IMG/VR virus record: IMGVR_UViG_3300044846_001567
Coordinates: 1-25,858 of that record
Source of the DNA: a virus
Length of the DNA: 25,858 bases
Direction: 5' to 3' (one strand)
Shown here in pieces: positions 6,210 through 12,791 of this stretch. Position numbers and translations under genes: made by a program. Numbering within the stretch: position 1 is the stretch's first letter; the number at the start of each line of letters is the position of its first letter. The notes under the pieces are model-generated. The model saw only the letters and a program-made list of their open reading frames with translations. It had not been told where the DNA came from and searched no databases.

Positions 6210-6479
6210 CTAAACACTGCCACTGACAATGTGTGCAGAAGCCACACAATCGGAATGACCACACACACGGTCACCAGGCATAAACTTAACGCCGCGAACC
6301 ACAGGCCGATCCTCACGGTCAAAGTCACCATGCCACGGAATACACGCCTCGCCATTGTATTTCACCTGCTTCGCTGGTTTAGCCCGACAACTCGCACAGT
6401 ATTGAGCTGTGTGCTTCTTCTTAGGAATAACGACCCAAATGAAACCGCATTTGCGGCACTGCACCTGGTTGTCTTCCAC
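6210..6479 (-). CDS. Zinc-ribbon plus HNH-like protein
   Basis: The 89-aa protein starts with a zinc ribbon, CRKC near residue 8 and CASC near residue 28, and continues with C-x-PWHGDFDREDRP and PGDRVCGHSDCV-x3-HI. The second part matches the middle module of the protein at 692-1129. It resembles the end of HNH_3 nucleases but the classical N-terminal His of the motif is not evident. It lies between the helicase and SSB genes. A DNA-binding accessory or nicking function is possible. Confidence 0.6.
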   Translation of the reverse strand: MEDNQVQCRKCGFIWVVIPKKKHTAQYCASCRAKPAKQVKYNGEACIPWHGDFDREDRPVVRGVKFMPGDRVCGHSDCVASAHIVSGSV

Positions 6480-6488
6480 ATCGCTAGA

Positions 6489-7730
6489 TTACTGGTTTTC
6501 AACGACACGAGCAAACACCCCTTCGAACCTGAGCGCAACATGGCCTGTCCGGCCGTGACGGTTCTTCGCAATGTGCAACACCATCTTTGACCGGTCATCC
6601 TCACCGTCATCCATTGCGCGTTCACGGTTCAACAAAATCACCACATCGGCATCCTGCTCAATAGCACCCGAATCTCGCAGATCAGACAGGTTCGGTGCTG
6701 AGTCTTTTCGGCCTTCAACGGCACGGTTCAGCTGCGCCAAAGCAATCACCGGCACATCCAAATCCCTAGCCAAGATTTTCAGGCCGTTGCTGATAGCCGT
6801 CACAGACTCGTAACGAGAACGCCCACGCTCAGTGTCCTGCATCAGCTGCAAGTAATCGACCACGATGGCAGCCAACTTCTGCTTCTTGCTGACCTGCCTG
6901 GCGAACGCCCGAACATCCGTTAGTGTCTGCCCCGACTTATCCGCAATCGCAATCGGCCTAGACATCAACTCACGACCCTTCGCAATGCGTTCCCAATCAA
7001 GTGCCGTCATCTTCCGCTGCTCAATGTGATCCATGCTCACCATGCACACACTGGCAAACAGGCGATTCACAATCTCGCGCTTAGACATTTCCAAGCTGTG
7101 AAAACTGACCGCACCAGTGGCCGCCAACTGATAAGCCATGTTTACCGCAACCACAGACTTACCCACCGCAGGCCTTGCGCCAATAATGTATAACGCACCA
7201 GGTCTGAACCCACCCAAGAAGTCGTTTAGTTTGCCCCACTGCGAAGGCACAAAGTCAGGTGCGCTGTTCAAGTTATCAACCGCTGGCAGAATCAAGTCCT
7301 TCACGAACTCAACCTCAGACCGCAACCTGGCAACCGTCACCTGCTCAATACGGTCACCAGCACGATCCAAAGCAACATCCACATCAGAATCGATGGCGTT
7401 ACCGGCAGCCTGCAACTCGTGACCCACCTGCACCAAAGCCCACCTAGCGTTCCGGTCATGGATTAGTTGCTCATAAAAGTTGGCGTTCTGCCAGGTTGGT
7501 GTTTCCCCTGTGGCCTCATGCAAATAGGCTGACAGCTCAGGAATCTTTGACCCCACCGTTAGCGTGTCGATGCCTTCACCATCGCGGCGCATCTGCACCA
7601 TAGTCGCAAAAATCTTTGAGTGCTTATCAGTTGTAAAGTCGCTGGCGATCAGGTGGCAATCATCTAAGACCGCGCCGCCGCTGAGAAGGATTGCGCCTAG
7701 AAAGATTTTTTCGGCGTTTTGCTCATACAT
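6489..7730 (-). CDS. dnaB: Replicative DNA helicase, DnaB family
   Basis: The protein (413 aa) has the two-domain DnaB plan. The N-terminal helical domain (residues 1 to about 100) begins EKIFLGAILLSGG. The RecA-like motor has a Walker A GARPAVGKS (184-192), a Walker B IVVDYLQLM with D292, and the later conserved DLRDSGAIEQDADVV segment and the LHIAKNRHGRTG arginine-finger region. It unwinds DNA 5' to 3' ahead of the replisome. It follows the HTH initiator gene with a TGATG overlap, as in phages where a DNA-binding initiator loads a phage-encoded helicase (P22-type arrangement). Length is slightly shorter than bacterial DnaB. Confidence 0.95.
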   Translation of the reverse strand: MYEQNAEKIFLGAILLSGGAVLDDCHLIASDFTTDKHSKIFATMVQMRRDGEGIDTLTVGSKIPELSAYLHEATGETPTWQNANFYEQLIHDRNARWALVQVGHELQAAGNAIDSDVDVALDRAGDRIEQVTVARLRSEVEFVKDLILPAVDNLNSAPDFVPSQWGKLNDFLGGFRPGALYIIGARPAVGKSVVAVNMAYQLAATGAVSFHSLEMSKREIVNRLFASVCMVSMDHIEQRKMTALDWERIAKGRELMSRPIAIADKSGQTLTDVRAFARQVSKKQKLAAIVVDYLQLMQDTERGRSRYESVTAISNGLKILARDLDVPVIALAQLNRAVEGRKDSAPNLSDLRDSGAIEQDADVVILLNRERAMDDGEDDRSKMVLHIAKNRHGRTGHVALRFEGVFARVVENQ

Positions 7731-8425
7731 CAGAAGTCACCCACGATTTTGCGCACCTGGTCTTTTGGCTGTTTATCGGCAGCCCACTTCTGAGCCTGAT
7801 TCATCCACTTCTGATAAGCCAAACCCCAATCAGCCATCTTTGAGCCTTTTGCCATGTGATGCAGCTTGAACGCTTCGGTCTGTTCGCTCATGTTCAGCAA
7901 AGGCCATTTAGTGACAAACATTCCAATCAACCGGTCATCAGGTAACCACGATTCATTTAGTAAATGTGGCCTTTTTTGCAAAGGTTCTTTTAAAGGTTTT
8001 ATTTCAGGTTCTATATACGGTTCATCTGAACTAGGGTTCAGGGTATGTGCGACAGAGTTCAGGGTTTCCTGCACAGAGTTCAGGGTTTCGCGCGACAGAG
8101 TTCCTGGTTCGATTATTCGGTGGTTTGTCGTGCCATCACAATTCTCAGGACAGGCAATGTTGATCCAGTAGCGATTTGACTTGTTGCCGCCGCGACTCTT
8201 ACCACCTCGGACTTCGGTTCGCAATTCGCCCAGTGCCACAAGCTCGTTGACGGCATCGTGAACATAACGCTCAGAACAGTTGGCGTAACTTGCCAACTTA
8301 GCCTGGCTAGGCCAAGCACCATCGTTGTCAGGGTTGATGTGGTTTGCAATGCCAATAAGGATCAGCTTGACTGCGCCTTTTGCCTGCGAGTGATTTAGAA
8401 CAACTGTTAGAGCTTCAATGCTCAT
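7730..8425 (-). CDS. Replication initiator with helix-turn-helix domain
   Basis: This 231-aa protein has an N-terminal winged-helix-type domain (about residues 15-80): AVKLILIGIANHIN, WPSQAKLASYANCSERYVHDAVNEL and LGELRTEVRGG, typical of phage replication initiators of the lambda O class. The central part is a flexible linker containing the protein repeat ETLNSVQETLNSV encoded by iteron-like DNA. The C-terminal part (LLNESWLPDD to the end) resembles helicase-loading or helicase-contacting domains and is rich in Trp and Lys. The DnaB gene follows immediately. It probably binds the iterons within its own gene and recruits the helicase. An AAAAGG site lies about 9 bases before the ATG. Confidence 0.75.
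   Translation of the reverse strand: MSIEALTVVLNHSQAKGAVKLILIGIANHINPDNDGAWPSQAKLASYANCSERYVHDAVNELVALGELRTEVRGGKSRGGNKSNRYWINIACPENCDGTTNHRIIEPGTLSRETLNSVQETLNSVAHTLNPSSDEPYIEPEIKPLKEPLQKRPHLLNESWLPDDRLIGMFVTKWPLLNMSEQTEAFKLHHMAKGSKMADWGLAYQKWMNQAQKWAADKQPKDQVRKIVGDF
7950..8030. other. AT-rich stretch beside iterons, possible unwinding region
   Basis: This part of the initiator gene is visibly AT-rich compared with the surrounding DNA, with runs such as TTTAGTAAATG, CCTTTTTTGC and CTTTTAAAGG. It lies directly next to the four iterons, as the AT-rich unwinding element does in the lambda origin. Assignment rests on position and composition only. Confidence 0.5.
8031..8107. repeat. Four iteron-like repeats, candidate origin
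   Basis: On the plus strand two full copies of ACAGAGTTCAGGGTTTC begin at 8052 and 8073, with a partial copy 21 bp to the left (TTCAGGG at 8037-8043) and another partial copy beginning at 8095 (ACAGAGTTC). Spacing is 21, 21 and 22 bp, two helical turns, so the same DNA face is presented. They lie inside the initiator gene as in lambda O. The fourth copy is out of the reading-frame register of the others, which argues for selection on DNA rather than protein. Confidence 0.65.
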
Positions 8426-8536
8426 TTTTTACTGCCTTTTCTTCGGCAAACCTAGTATTCTAGGAAGGCCGATAGTCTAGTTATCGGTATGCGGTCACAG
8501 GGTTATCCAATTTCTCTGTGGCCGCTTCTAATTCTA
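8426..8536 (-). promoter_or_regulatory. Palindrome-rich region upstream of initiator gene
   Basis: The 111-base gap before the initiator gene has three inverted repeats: CCTAG-TATT-CTAGG at 8451-8464, CCGATA-7-TATCGG at 8469-8487, and GCGGTCACAG with CTGTGGCCGC (one mismatch) at 8491-8525. None is followed by a T run, so these are not ordinary terminators. They could be repressor or initiator binding sites controlling the replication genes. No clear -35/-10 pair was settled on. Confidence 0.5.
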
Positions 8537-8905
8537 TCAGGTGTCTAACAATACGCCTTTGCCGTAGTTGTGCAACTCAAAACGCGAAAAGTCATCACCC
8601 AAAATCACATAAATCATGTTCGGCAAATCATAAACCGGTGTTGCAGTCGGATCAGCCCACCGCGACAACTTCCAACCAAACAACCTGGCACGGTCAGCCC
8701 ACACCGCATCCGACTCAATCAGCCCATTGGCCTCAGCACAAAAAACTATAAGATTTGACGGCAAATTCAACACAGATTTGCGACCTGCACCACCAAACCC
8801 ACGATTAGCCCTATGCTGCGGAATCAGCGTGTCATCCGTCTTCCCACAATGAAGGCAATGCTTGTCACGAGCCAACAGCTTGTCGAACTCGCGCCTATTC
8901 ATCAT
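8537..8905 (-). CDS. HNH-like endonuclease
   Basis: Starting at one of two adjacent ATG codons (MMNRREFDKLLARD), the protein is about 122 aa. It carries CLHCG, then LIPQHRANRGFGG with the metal-binding His, LPSNLIVFC with the conserved Asn, and AEANGLIESD, an order matching actinophage HNH proteins of the CxxC-HR-N-C type. The C-terminal part contains Trp-rich WKLSRWADPTATPVY, common to this subgroup. The start overlaps the stop of the upstream gene by several bases. A role in DNA nicking during replication or recombination is plausible. Confidence 0.7.
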   Translation of the reverse strand: MMNRREFDKLLARDKHCLHCGKTDDTLIPQHRANRGFGGAGRKSVLNLPSNLIVFCAEANGLIESDAVWADRARLFGWKLSRWADPTATPVYDLPNMIYVILGDDFSRFELHNYGKGVLLDT

Positions 8906-9125
8906 CCCAACCAGGCTTATCAGGCAACTCAATGTTCAACGACTTCATCTGAAACCCAATACGCTCAAACGAAGTTTCCGCCGAAGTCATAATCGGTGTT
9001 TCAGTCACATCAGGCGTAACCTCGCACCGATGCTTCGACACCCACTCACGCCACAAAGCCACCTCACGCGCACCACTCACCTCAAACGATGAACCGCAAA
9101 ACCCGCAGGTCTGACTAATAGGCAT
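8895..9125 (-). CDS. Small zinc-finger-like protein
   Basis: The 76-aa protein starts MPISQTCGFCGSSFEVSG and has a possible zinc site made of C7, C10 and the later H32-x-C34. The remainder is acidic with no motif and ends with KPGWDDE. It lies between the coiled-coil gene and the HNH-like gene in the early operon. A host-regulation or DNA-binding role is possible but not shown. Confidence 0.6.
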   Translation of the reverse strand: MPISQTCGFCGSSFEVSGAREVALWREWVSKHRCEVTPDVTETPIMTSAETSFERIGFQMKSLNIELPDKPGWDDE

Positions 9126-9134
9126 AACCCAATG

Positions 9135-9473
9135 CTAGTGACCGGTTCTGAAAAGCAGCTCAACCTGCCGACCAATAGTGGCGTTCAAAACACCAGCATC
9201 AGCCAACTGCTTCGCCTTATTCCGCACCCTGTTCAACTCAGCCCTAGCAATGTCAGCATCCAGGCGCAACTGGCCTGTTTCCAACTTCGCCAACGCTGTC
9301 CGATCAGCCACAGTTCCCTCAGCGTTCATAAACGCCAAATTGAACCCACGCTCTAACGCAAACTCGGCTTCAGCCAACTTCTTCTCAGCTTCATAAATCG
9401 CCTGTGGCGCTTTCGCCGCTTCCGTTGTCAATCTCTGCAATTCCTGAATCACCATGTCCGGTGTTATCAACAC
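9135..9473 (-). CDS. Coiled-coil protein of recombination operon
   Basis: This 112-aa protein is nearly all helical with heptad-like Leu/Ala spacing (LQRLTTEAAKAPQAIYEAEKKLAEAE, described in part) and a second helix KLETGQLRLDADIARAELNRVR. Small proteins of this kind commonly occur beside recombination genes in actinophages, but I do not recognise a function. The GTG start at 9473 has an AAAGG ribosome binding site 7 bases upstream; an ATG six codons later is an alternative. It overlaps the upstream frame at 9391-9609 by 83 bases, which is unusual here. Confidence 0.65.
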   Translation of the reverse strand: MLITPDMVIQELQRLTTEAAKAPQAIYEAEKKLAEAEFALERGFNLAFMNAEGTVADRTALAKLETGQLRLDADIARAELNRVRNKAKQLADAGVLNATIGRQVELLFRTGH

Positions 9474-9609
9474 GCTGCAACCTTTCCCTTTGAGTAATCA
9501 ACAAAACTTCACAAGTGTCAGCAGACCCATGCCAAAATTCCCAAGCAATCGTTTCCTGCAACTCCACAATCGAAGCCAGCAAAATCTTACGGTTTAGCCG
9601 TTGATCCAT
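9391..9609 (-). CDS. 72-aa hypothetical protein
   Basis: The frame begins within the end of the annealing-protein gene (23-base overlap) and runs 83 bases into the coiled-coil gene. It has a helical, plausible N-terminal half (LLASIVELQETIAWEFW) and a low-complexity Gly/Asp/Ser C terminus that coincides with the overlap. An AAAGG lies only three bases before its ATG. It may be real with a non-conserved tail. If it is not, the gap between its neighbours would otherwise be unexplained. Confidence 0.5.
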   Translation of the reverse strand: MDQRLNRKILLASIVELQETIAWEFWHGSADTCEVLLITQRERLQRVDNTGHGDSGIAEIDNGSGESATGDL

Positions 9610-10075
9610 AAGCCTTTATCTTTTCCAAGATATCGGCTGAAACCTTAGCGGCCACCGCATCGGTGTATAACAAACGCAAACTGTCAACATCATAGGTCAA
9701 TGCTAGTTTGTCGGCCTCGCCCAACCAGTCACGATTGTTATGACGGTTCACCTTAGCCATTTCTTCTGCCGATGGCCTCTTGCCCTTCGGTGAAAACTCA
9801 CCACCCAAAGCACTAATGGCGCGCCCATAGCAGCTGGTGGCACAGTTCTCGACAAAACTGACCTTGTTAACATTCGATGTGCCAATTCGTTCCTCAGCAA
9901 AATCCACCGTTGTCGGCACTTTGTCTTCCTTATCCAAATACACTTCGCCACGCATAACAACCTGGCTCTCGGTAATCGAAACAATGTCCAGGTTCAGACG
10001 GCCGTTTGGATACTTCTGCCAGAACAGGTCAATGCGTTCCTGAACGGTTTGGTATTCGGCTAGGTTGAACCCCAT
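9587..10075 (-). CDS. Probable single-strand annealing protein
   Basis: This 162-aa protein contains SFVENCATSCYGRAISALGG near its centre, which resembles the E-x-A-x-GRAL-x2-LG signature shared by Erf-type and related phage single-strand annealing proteins. An upstream beta region (LDIVSITESQVVMRGEVYLD) and a C-terminal helical tail complete it. Such proteins pair complementary single strands after exonuclease resection. The YqaJ/lambda-type exonuclease gene lies two genes upstream in the same operon, so the two form a Red-like or Erf-like recombination pair. The ATG overlaps the previous stop (TAATG-type). The exact family is uncertain. Confidence 0.6.
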   Translation of the reverse strand: MGFNLAEYQTVQERIDLFWQKYPNGRLNLDIVSITESQVVMRGEVYLDKEDKVPTTVDFAEERIGTSNVNKVSFVENCATSCYGRAISALGGEFSPKGKRPSAEEMAKVNRHNNRDWLGEADKLALTYDVDSLRLLYTDAVAAKVSADILEKIKAYGSTAKP

Positions 10076-10281
10076 TACATCTCACCAATGTCACACGCAC
10101 AGTGCTTCGCCGTGCAGTCAGCCGGTGGTGTCGGCGCAGCCAACTTAGCCAACTCCTGCAACAACTCACCCTGGCGAATAACCAACGCAGTCACCGCAGA
10201 CAACTGCTGATCCAACAACGCAATTCGCTTGTCGCAAATCTGGTTGATTTCCAGCTGTGATTCCCAAATGTTCTCAGACAT
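10075..10281 (-). CDS. 68-aa hypothetical coiled-coil protein
   Basis: The protein begins MSENIWESQLEINQICDKR and is a predicted coiled coil over most of its length (LDQQLSAVTALVIRQGELLQELAKL, in part). It ends with a C-x4-C-x-C cluster (DCTAKHCACD) that could bind metal. It lies between the exonuclease and annealing-protein genes, with good AAGAAGGG ribosome binding sequence, so it may assist recombination. No family is recognised. Confidence 0.6.
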   Translation of the reverse strand: MSENIWESQLEINQICDKRIALLDQQLSAVTALVIRQGELLQELAKLAAPTPPADCTAKHCACDIGEM

Positions 10282-11146
10282 TTTTACCCTTCTTGATAGT
10301 TAGTGAAACAACACCATTGCGATTCACGCTTCTGGTGCAAACAACATACTGCTCACCACCGACATCAACGAAACCAGTTTTAGCCTCGCCCAAAGCATCG
10401 ATGGTGCGCGACTTCAACTCTGTCAGCAACTCAGCCGCCTTGTCAAAGTCTGATTGTGCGTTCTGAACATGAACACCCAAATCCCCCAGGTCAACAGCCG
10501 TGTCAGCTGTGCCGGTGTTGATGGCCTTCACCGTTTCGAAGGTGCTGGCAGACCCATCCCAATCAGGTTTGGTGTCGTTCAGCACACAGTCGCGCCAACG
10601 CTCAACAGCCGCGAACATCGCATCAAATTCCCACTGGTCAAATTCGATGTCGAACTCGCGCAGATCGTTGCCAGCAAACAACGCAACCAGTTTCGCCTTA
10701 GTCGCACCCATCACAAAGCAATACCAAAGCACCTGCGCCCGATAATGTGGTGGCACTTCATCGAACGGCACACGACTGGTCTTGATTTCAAGGATGCCGC
10801 TAGTGCCGTCAGGGTAAATCAGCAAACCATCAGGATTCGCGCGCGCCCAATCAAACTCGTCATGCGCCCAAGTGCCAACATCGCTCACAATCTCATAACC
10901 AGGATTCAGCTCAGACCACACCAACTTGATCGGGTCTTCGAACACCTGACCAAAGCGCATCGCCAACGACTGCTTCACCTCATTAGGAATTTTGCCTGTG
11001 GCCTTAGCCCAAGCAGTGAACGCAGATTCCCACGGATTCAAACCCAAAATCTGCCCAACAAGAGTGCCGGTCACAACCGCCTCACCCTCACGCAACGCCA
11101 ACCACTCAGCCGAACCCGACTCGTGCTTGCCTAAAAACTTTGCCAT
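10274..11146 (-). CDS. YqaJ/lambda-type 5'-3' exonuclease
   Basis: This 290-aa protein is a YqaJ-family viral recombinase. Conserved points are SAEWLALR and TGTLVGQILGLNPW near the N terminus, FGQVFE with E70, ANPDG with D106, GILEIKTSR with E120 and K122, and HYRAQVLWYCFV with Q138: the PD-(D/E)XK nuclease core of lambda exonuclease. It degrades one strand of linear double-stranded DNA to expose single strands for annealing. The C-terminal third is helical and less conserved. It is the first gene of the leftward early operon, diverging from whiB across only 32 bases, and has a GAGAAGGG ribosome binding site. Confidence 0.88.
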   Translation of the reverse strand: MAKFLGKHESGSAEWLALREGEAVVTGTLVGQILGLNPWESAFTAWAKATGKIPNEVKQSLAMRFGQVFEDPIKLVWSELNPGYEIVSDVGTWAHDEFDWARANPDGLLIYPDGTSGILEIKTSRVPFDEVPPHYRAQVLWYCFVMGATKAKLVALFAGNDLREFDIEFDQWEFDAMFAAVERWRDCVLNDTKPDWDGSASTFETVKAINTGTADTAVDLGDLGVHVQNAQSDFDKAAELLTELKSRTIDALGEAKTGFVDVGGEQYVVCTRSVNRNGVVSLTIKKGKNV

Positions 11147-11178
11147 AAAATACCCTTCTCGCAGTTAGGGTTTATGTT

Positions 11179-11466
11179 ATGGCCACCCACCGACAAACAG
11201 CAGATAACGCCTACAAACGGCTTATGGAACTGCAACGCGACAACGGTGGATCGCCATGCGAAGAACTACCACAAGTGTTCTACCCCGAAGAATTTGAAGA
11301 CCCAGAAATGTATGACATGGCCGAAAAGGTCGCAAAGAACCTGTGCGCAGAATGTCCGCTACTGAAACCCTGTCGCGATTGGGGATTGTTAGCAGCTGTG
11401 CCATACGGCATCATTGGTGGTTTGACCGTTCACGAACGACTGGCCACACCCGAAACTATTTCTTAG
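11179..11466 (+). CDS. whiB: WhiB-family iron-sulfur regulator
   Basis: This 95-aa plus-strand protein has the four WhiB cysteines: C27, then C56-x2-C59-x5-C65 (CAECPLLKPC), ligands for a 4Fe-4S cluster that senses redox state or NO and contacts the primary sigma factor. The family turn G-(I/V)-W-G-G appears here as GIIGG (77-81), without the Trp. The C-terminal basic tail or AT-hook used for DNA contact in host members is absent. Phage WhiB proteins, such as that of mycobacteriophage TM4, interfere with host WhiB function and cell division. This gene diverges from the early operon and converges with the holin-like gene, overlapping it by 11 bases tail to tail. An AGGG site lies 8 bases before the ATG. 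Confidence 0.9.
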   Translation: MATHRQTADNAYKRLMELQRDNGGSPCEELPQVFYPEEFEDPEMYDMAEKVAKNLCAECPLLKPCRDWGLLAAVPYGIIGGLTVHERLATPETIS

Positions 11467-11743
11467 TTTCGTTGGCCTTCTGCACAGCATCCTGAGCAGC
11501 CTTAGCCACATCATCCTCAGTGACTTCGCCCCTTACGGCGATGGCGTAACCCAGGCTTGAAATTAGGCCGAGTAGCAGAGTGGCAAATGCGATGATGACA
11601 CCTATGAACCAATCGCCCACGACAACAGCACCAGTTCCAGCCGAAGCACCCAAAATAAACAGGAACAGCCCAAACCCACGCCACACAATAGCCCCTAGAA
11701 CGCCACCTACGGCGTTTAGACGGGTTTTTATCTTCTCACGCAT
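11456..11743 (-). CDS. Holin-like membrane protein
   Basis: The protein starts at the ATG at 11743 (MREKIKTRLNAV), overlapping the TGA of the endolysin gene. Two hydrophobic segments (about residues 17-40 and 45-70) are followed by a hydrophilic, charged tail (VTEDDVAKAAQDAVQKANETKK, in part). This layout, 95 aa next to an endolysin, is typical of actinophage holins, which form lesions in the cytoplasmic membrane to trigger lysis. It is the last gene of the leftward late operon; its end converges with whiB. A GTG one codon upstream is an alternative start. Confidence 0.7.
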   Translation of the reverse strand: MREKIKTRLNAVGGVLGAIVWRGFGLFLFILGASAGTGAVVVGDWFIGVIIAFATLLLGLISSLGYAIAVRGEVTEDDVAKAAQDAVQKANETKK

Positions 11744-12279
11744 CACTGACCCTCTGGATTCTGAATTAGTGGCTTAGAAGCCGTTGCAGCAGCCTTTTCA
11801 GCCCGTCTAACAGCCGTTGCAGCATCGATGTCTTTGAACAGGTCAACCAACTTATCCACAGGCGCTTCGTGAGGCACTTTGGCAAAAGCCGAACTCATGT
11901 GCAAGTGGTTAGCACCAGGCGAACCCATGTCACCCATCTGATTCAAAACCGTGTTGTGAGTCACCATGTCGCCAACCTTCAACTTGGTCGGCTGGTTGCT
12001 GTGGTTGTATTCATCGAAACGACCCTTGCATTTAGGGTTCACACAACCCATGCGCTCAACGATCAGGCTGTGGCCTAGCTCACCGGTCTTGATAATCGCA
12101 ACAACCTTGCCAGCGTGAACCGCATAAAAGTCCTTGCCAGCCGAACCAGCACGGTCACCCCAGTCATTGCCACGGTGCGGCCTTTTACGAGGCTTCCCAG
12201 TGTCACCAATAGTGGCCTTGCCCAACTCATCACGGCGCTCGCGAGTCTTCATGCGCAACGGCTCATAAGTGCAAGACAT
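11743..12279 (-). CDS. Endolysin, M23-type peptidase
   Basis: This 178-aa protein shows the LytM/M23 zinc peptidase motifs: H35-RGN-D39 (HRGND), GKVV in the strand that follows, GHSLIVE, a central YNH (H93), and H125-L-H127 (NHLHM) with the second zinc-side His. M23 enzymes cut peptide cross-bridges or stems of peptidoglycan. There is no signal peptide, as expected for a holin-released lysin. A C-VNPK-C insertion near residue 79 is not part of the standard motif and may bind metal. The gene lies between a XhlA-like membrane protein and a holin-like gene, a complete lysis cassette. A virion-associated role is a less likely alternative. Confidence 0.85.
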   Translation of the reverse strand: MSCTYEPLRMKTRERRDELGKATIGDTGKPRKRPHRGNDWGDRAGSAGKDFYAVHAGKVVAIIKTGELGHSLIVERMGCVNPKCKGRFDEYNHSNQPTKLKVGDMVTHNTVLNQMGDMGSPGANHLHMSSAFAKVPHEAPVDKLVDLFKDIDAATAVRRAEKAAATASKPLIQNPEGQ

Positions 12280-12485
12280 TAGACAATCACCAACCTGATA
12301 ACAACAGCAACAAAAGTGGAACTAATAGCCGCAGACAACAAACCAGTCACCCAAGCAGACTTCCAACGAGCCTTTTCCAACTCGCGCACACGCAACTCAA
12401 TGTCGGCATAGTTCTGCACCATCGCCTTCACCTCAGCGATGTCACGAACGAGTTGAATCAAAATCTTGTCGTTGTTGGTATCCAT
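12279..12485 (-). CDS. XhlA-like membrane protein of lysis cassette
   Basis: The 68-aa protein has a hydrophilic coiled-coil N-terminal half (IAEVKAMVQNYADIELRVRELEKARW, in part) and a single C-terminal membrane helix (about residues 45-67), ending at the membrane. This is the plan of the haemolysin XhlA/holin-accessory family. It precedes the endolysin with a TAATG overlap, so its translation should be coupled to lysis genes. It may help the holin or set lysis timing. Confidence 0.65.
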   Translation of the reverse strand: MDTNNDKILIQLVRDIAEVKAMVQNYADIELRVRELEKARWKSAWVTGLLSAAISSTFVAVVIRLVIV

Positions 12486-12540
12486 TACGGCCTCTCAAAA
12501 TAAAACCGAGGCGTAGATTCGGTGCGTTTACAGGTCTAGT

Positions 12541-12771
12541 TTACCCGATGAGCAGTGATGCTTCTTCGGTGGTCAAAGGCTCACCAGCAACAAGTTTCGC
12601 TTTTGCTGATGTCTTCAACGCAGCCAAGCGAGTAGCCTCAGCATCACGCTCAGCCTGATTCCTTTCAGCCTGTGCTAGATCCGCTTCTCGCTGCGCAATT
12701 TCGTCAGCAGACAATTCAATTTCTTCAGTCACACCAGTTTCACAGTTGACCACAATCTTTGTTAGTGCCAT
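12541..12771 (-). CDS. Coiled-coil tail-region protein
   Basis: The 76-aa protein starts MALTKIVVNCETG, a short beta segment, and continues as a long Glu/Ala/Arg coiled coil (READLAQAERNQAERDAEATR, in part) ending in LTTEEASLLIG. Proteins of this shape often follow tail fibre genes in phages and may act in fibre assembly or as structural adaptors. It has an AAAGGA ribosome binding site and lies at the end of the tail genes before the lysis cassette. No enzymatic role is suggested. Confidence 0.6.
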   Translation of the reverse strand: MALTKIVVNCETGVTEEIELSADEIAQREADLAQAERNQAERDAEATRLAALKTSAKAKLVAGEPLTTEEASLLIG

Positions 12772-12791
12772 TTTTATTCCTTTGTTAGTTG

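Noticed and set aside
6164-6355. 63-aa hydrophobic minus-strand frame resembling a membrane protein
   Set aside because: It overlaps the end of the zinc-ribbon/HNH-like gene and the start of the SSB gene in another frame; the strong SSB ribosome binding site and the conserved Cys pattern of the other gene favour those. The hydrophobicity looks like a frame-shadow effect.
8491-8525. Imperfect 10-bp hairpin as an intrinsic terminator
   Set aside because: No T run follows on either strand. It is kept as a possible regulatory palindrome only.
12486-12540. Short stem GCCTC/GAGGC with T-rich loop as terminator
   Set aside because: Only five base pairs, a long loop and no T run after the stem. It more likely contains the GAGAGG ribosome binding site of the XhlA-like gene.
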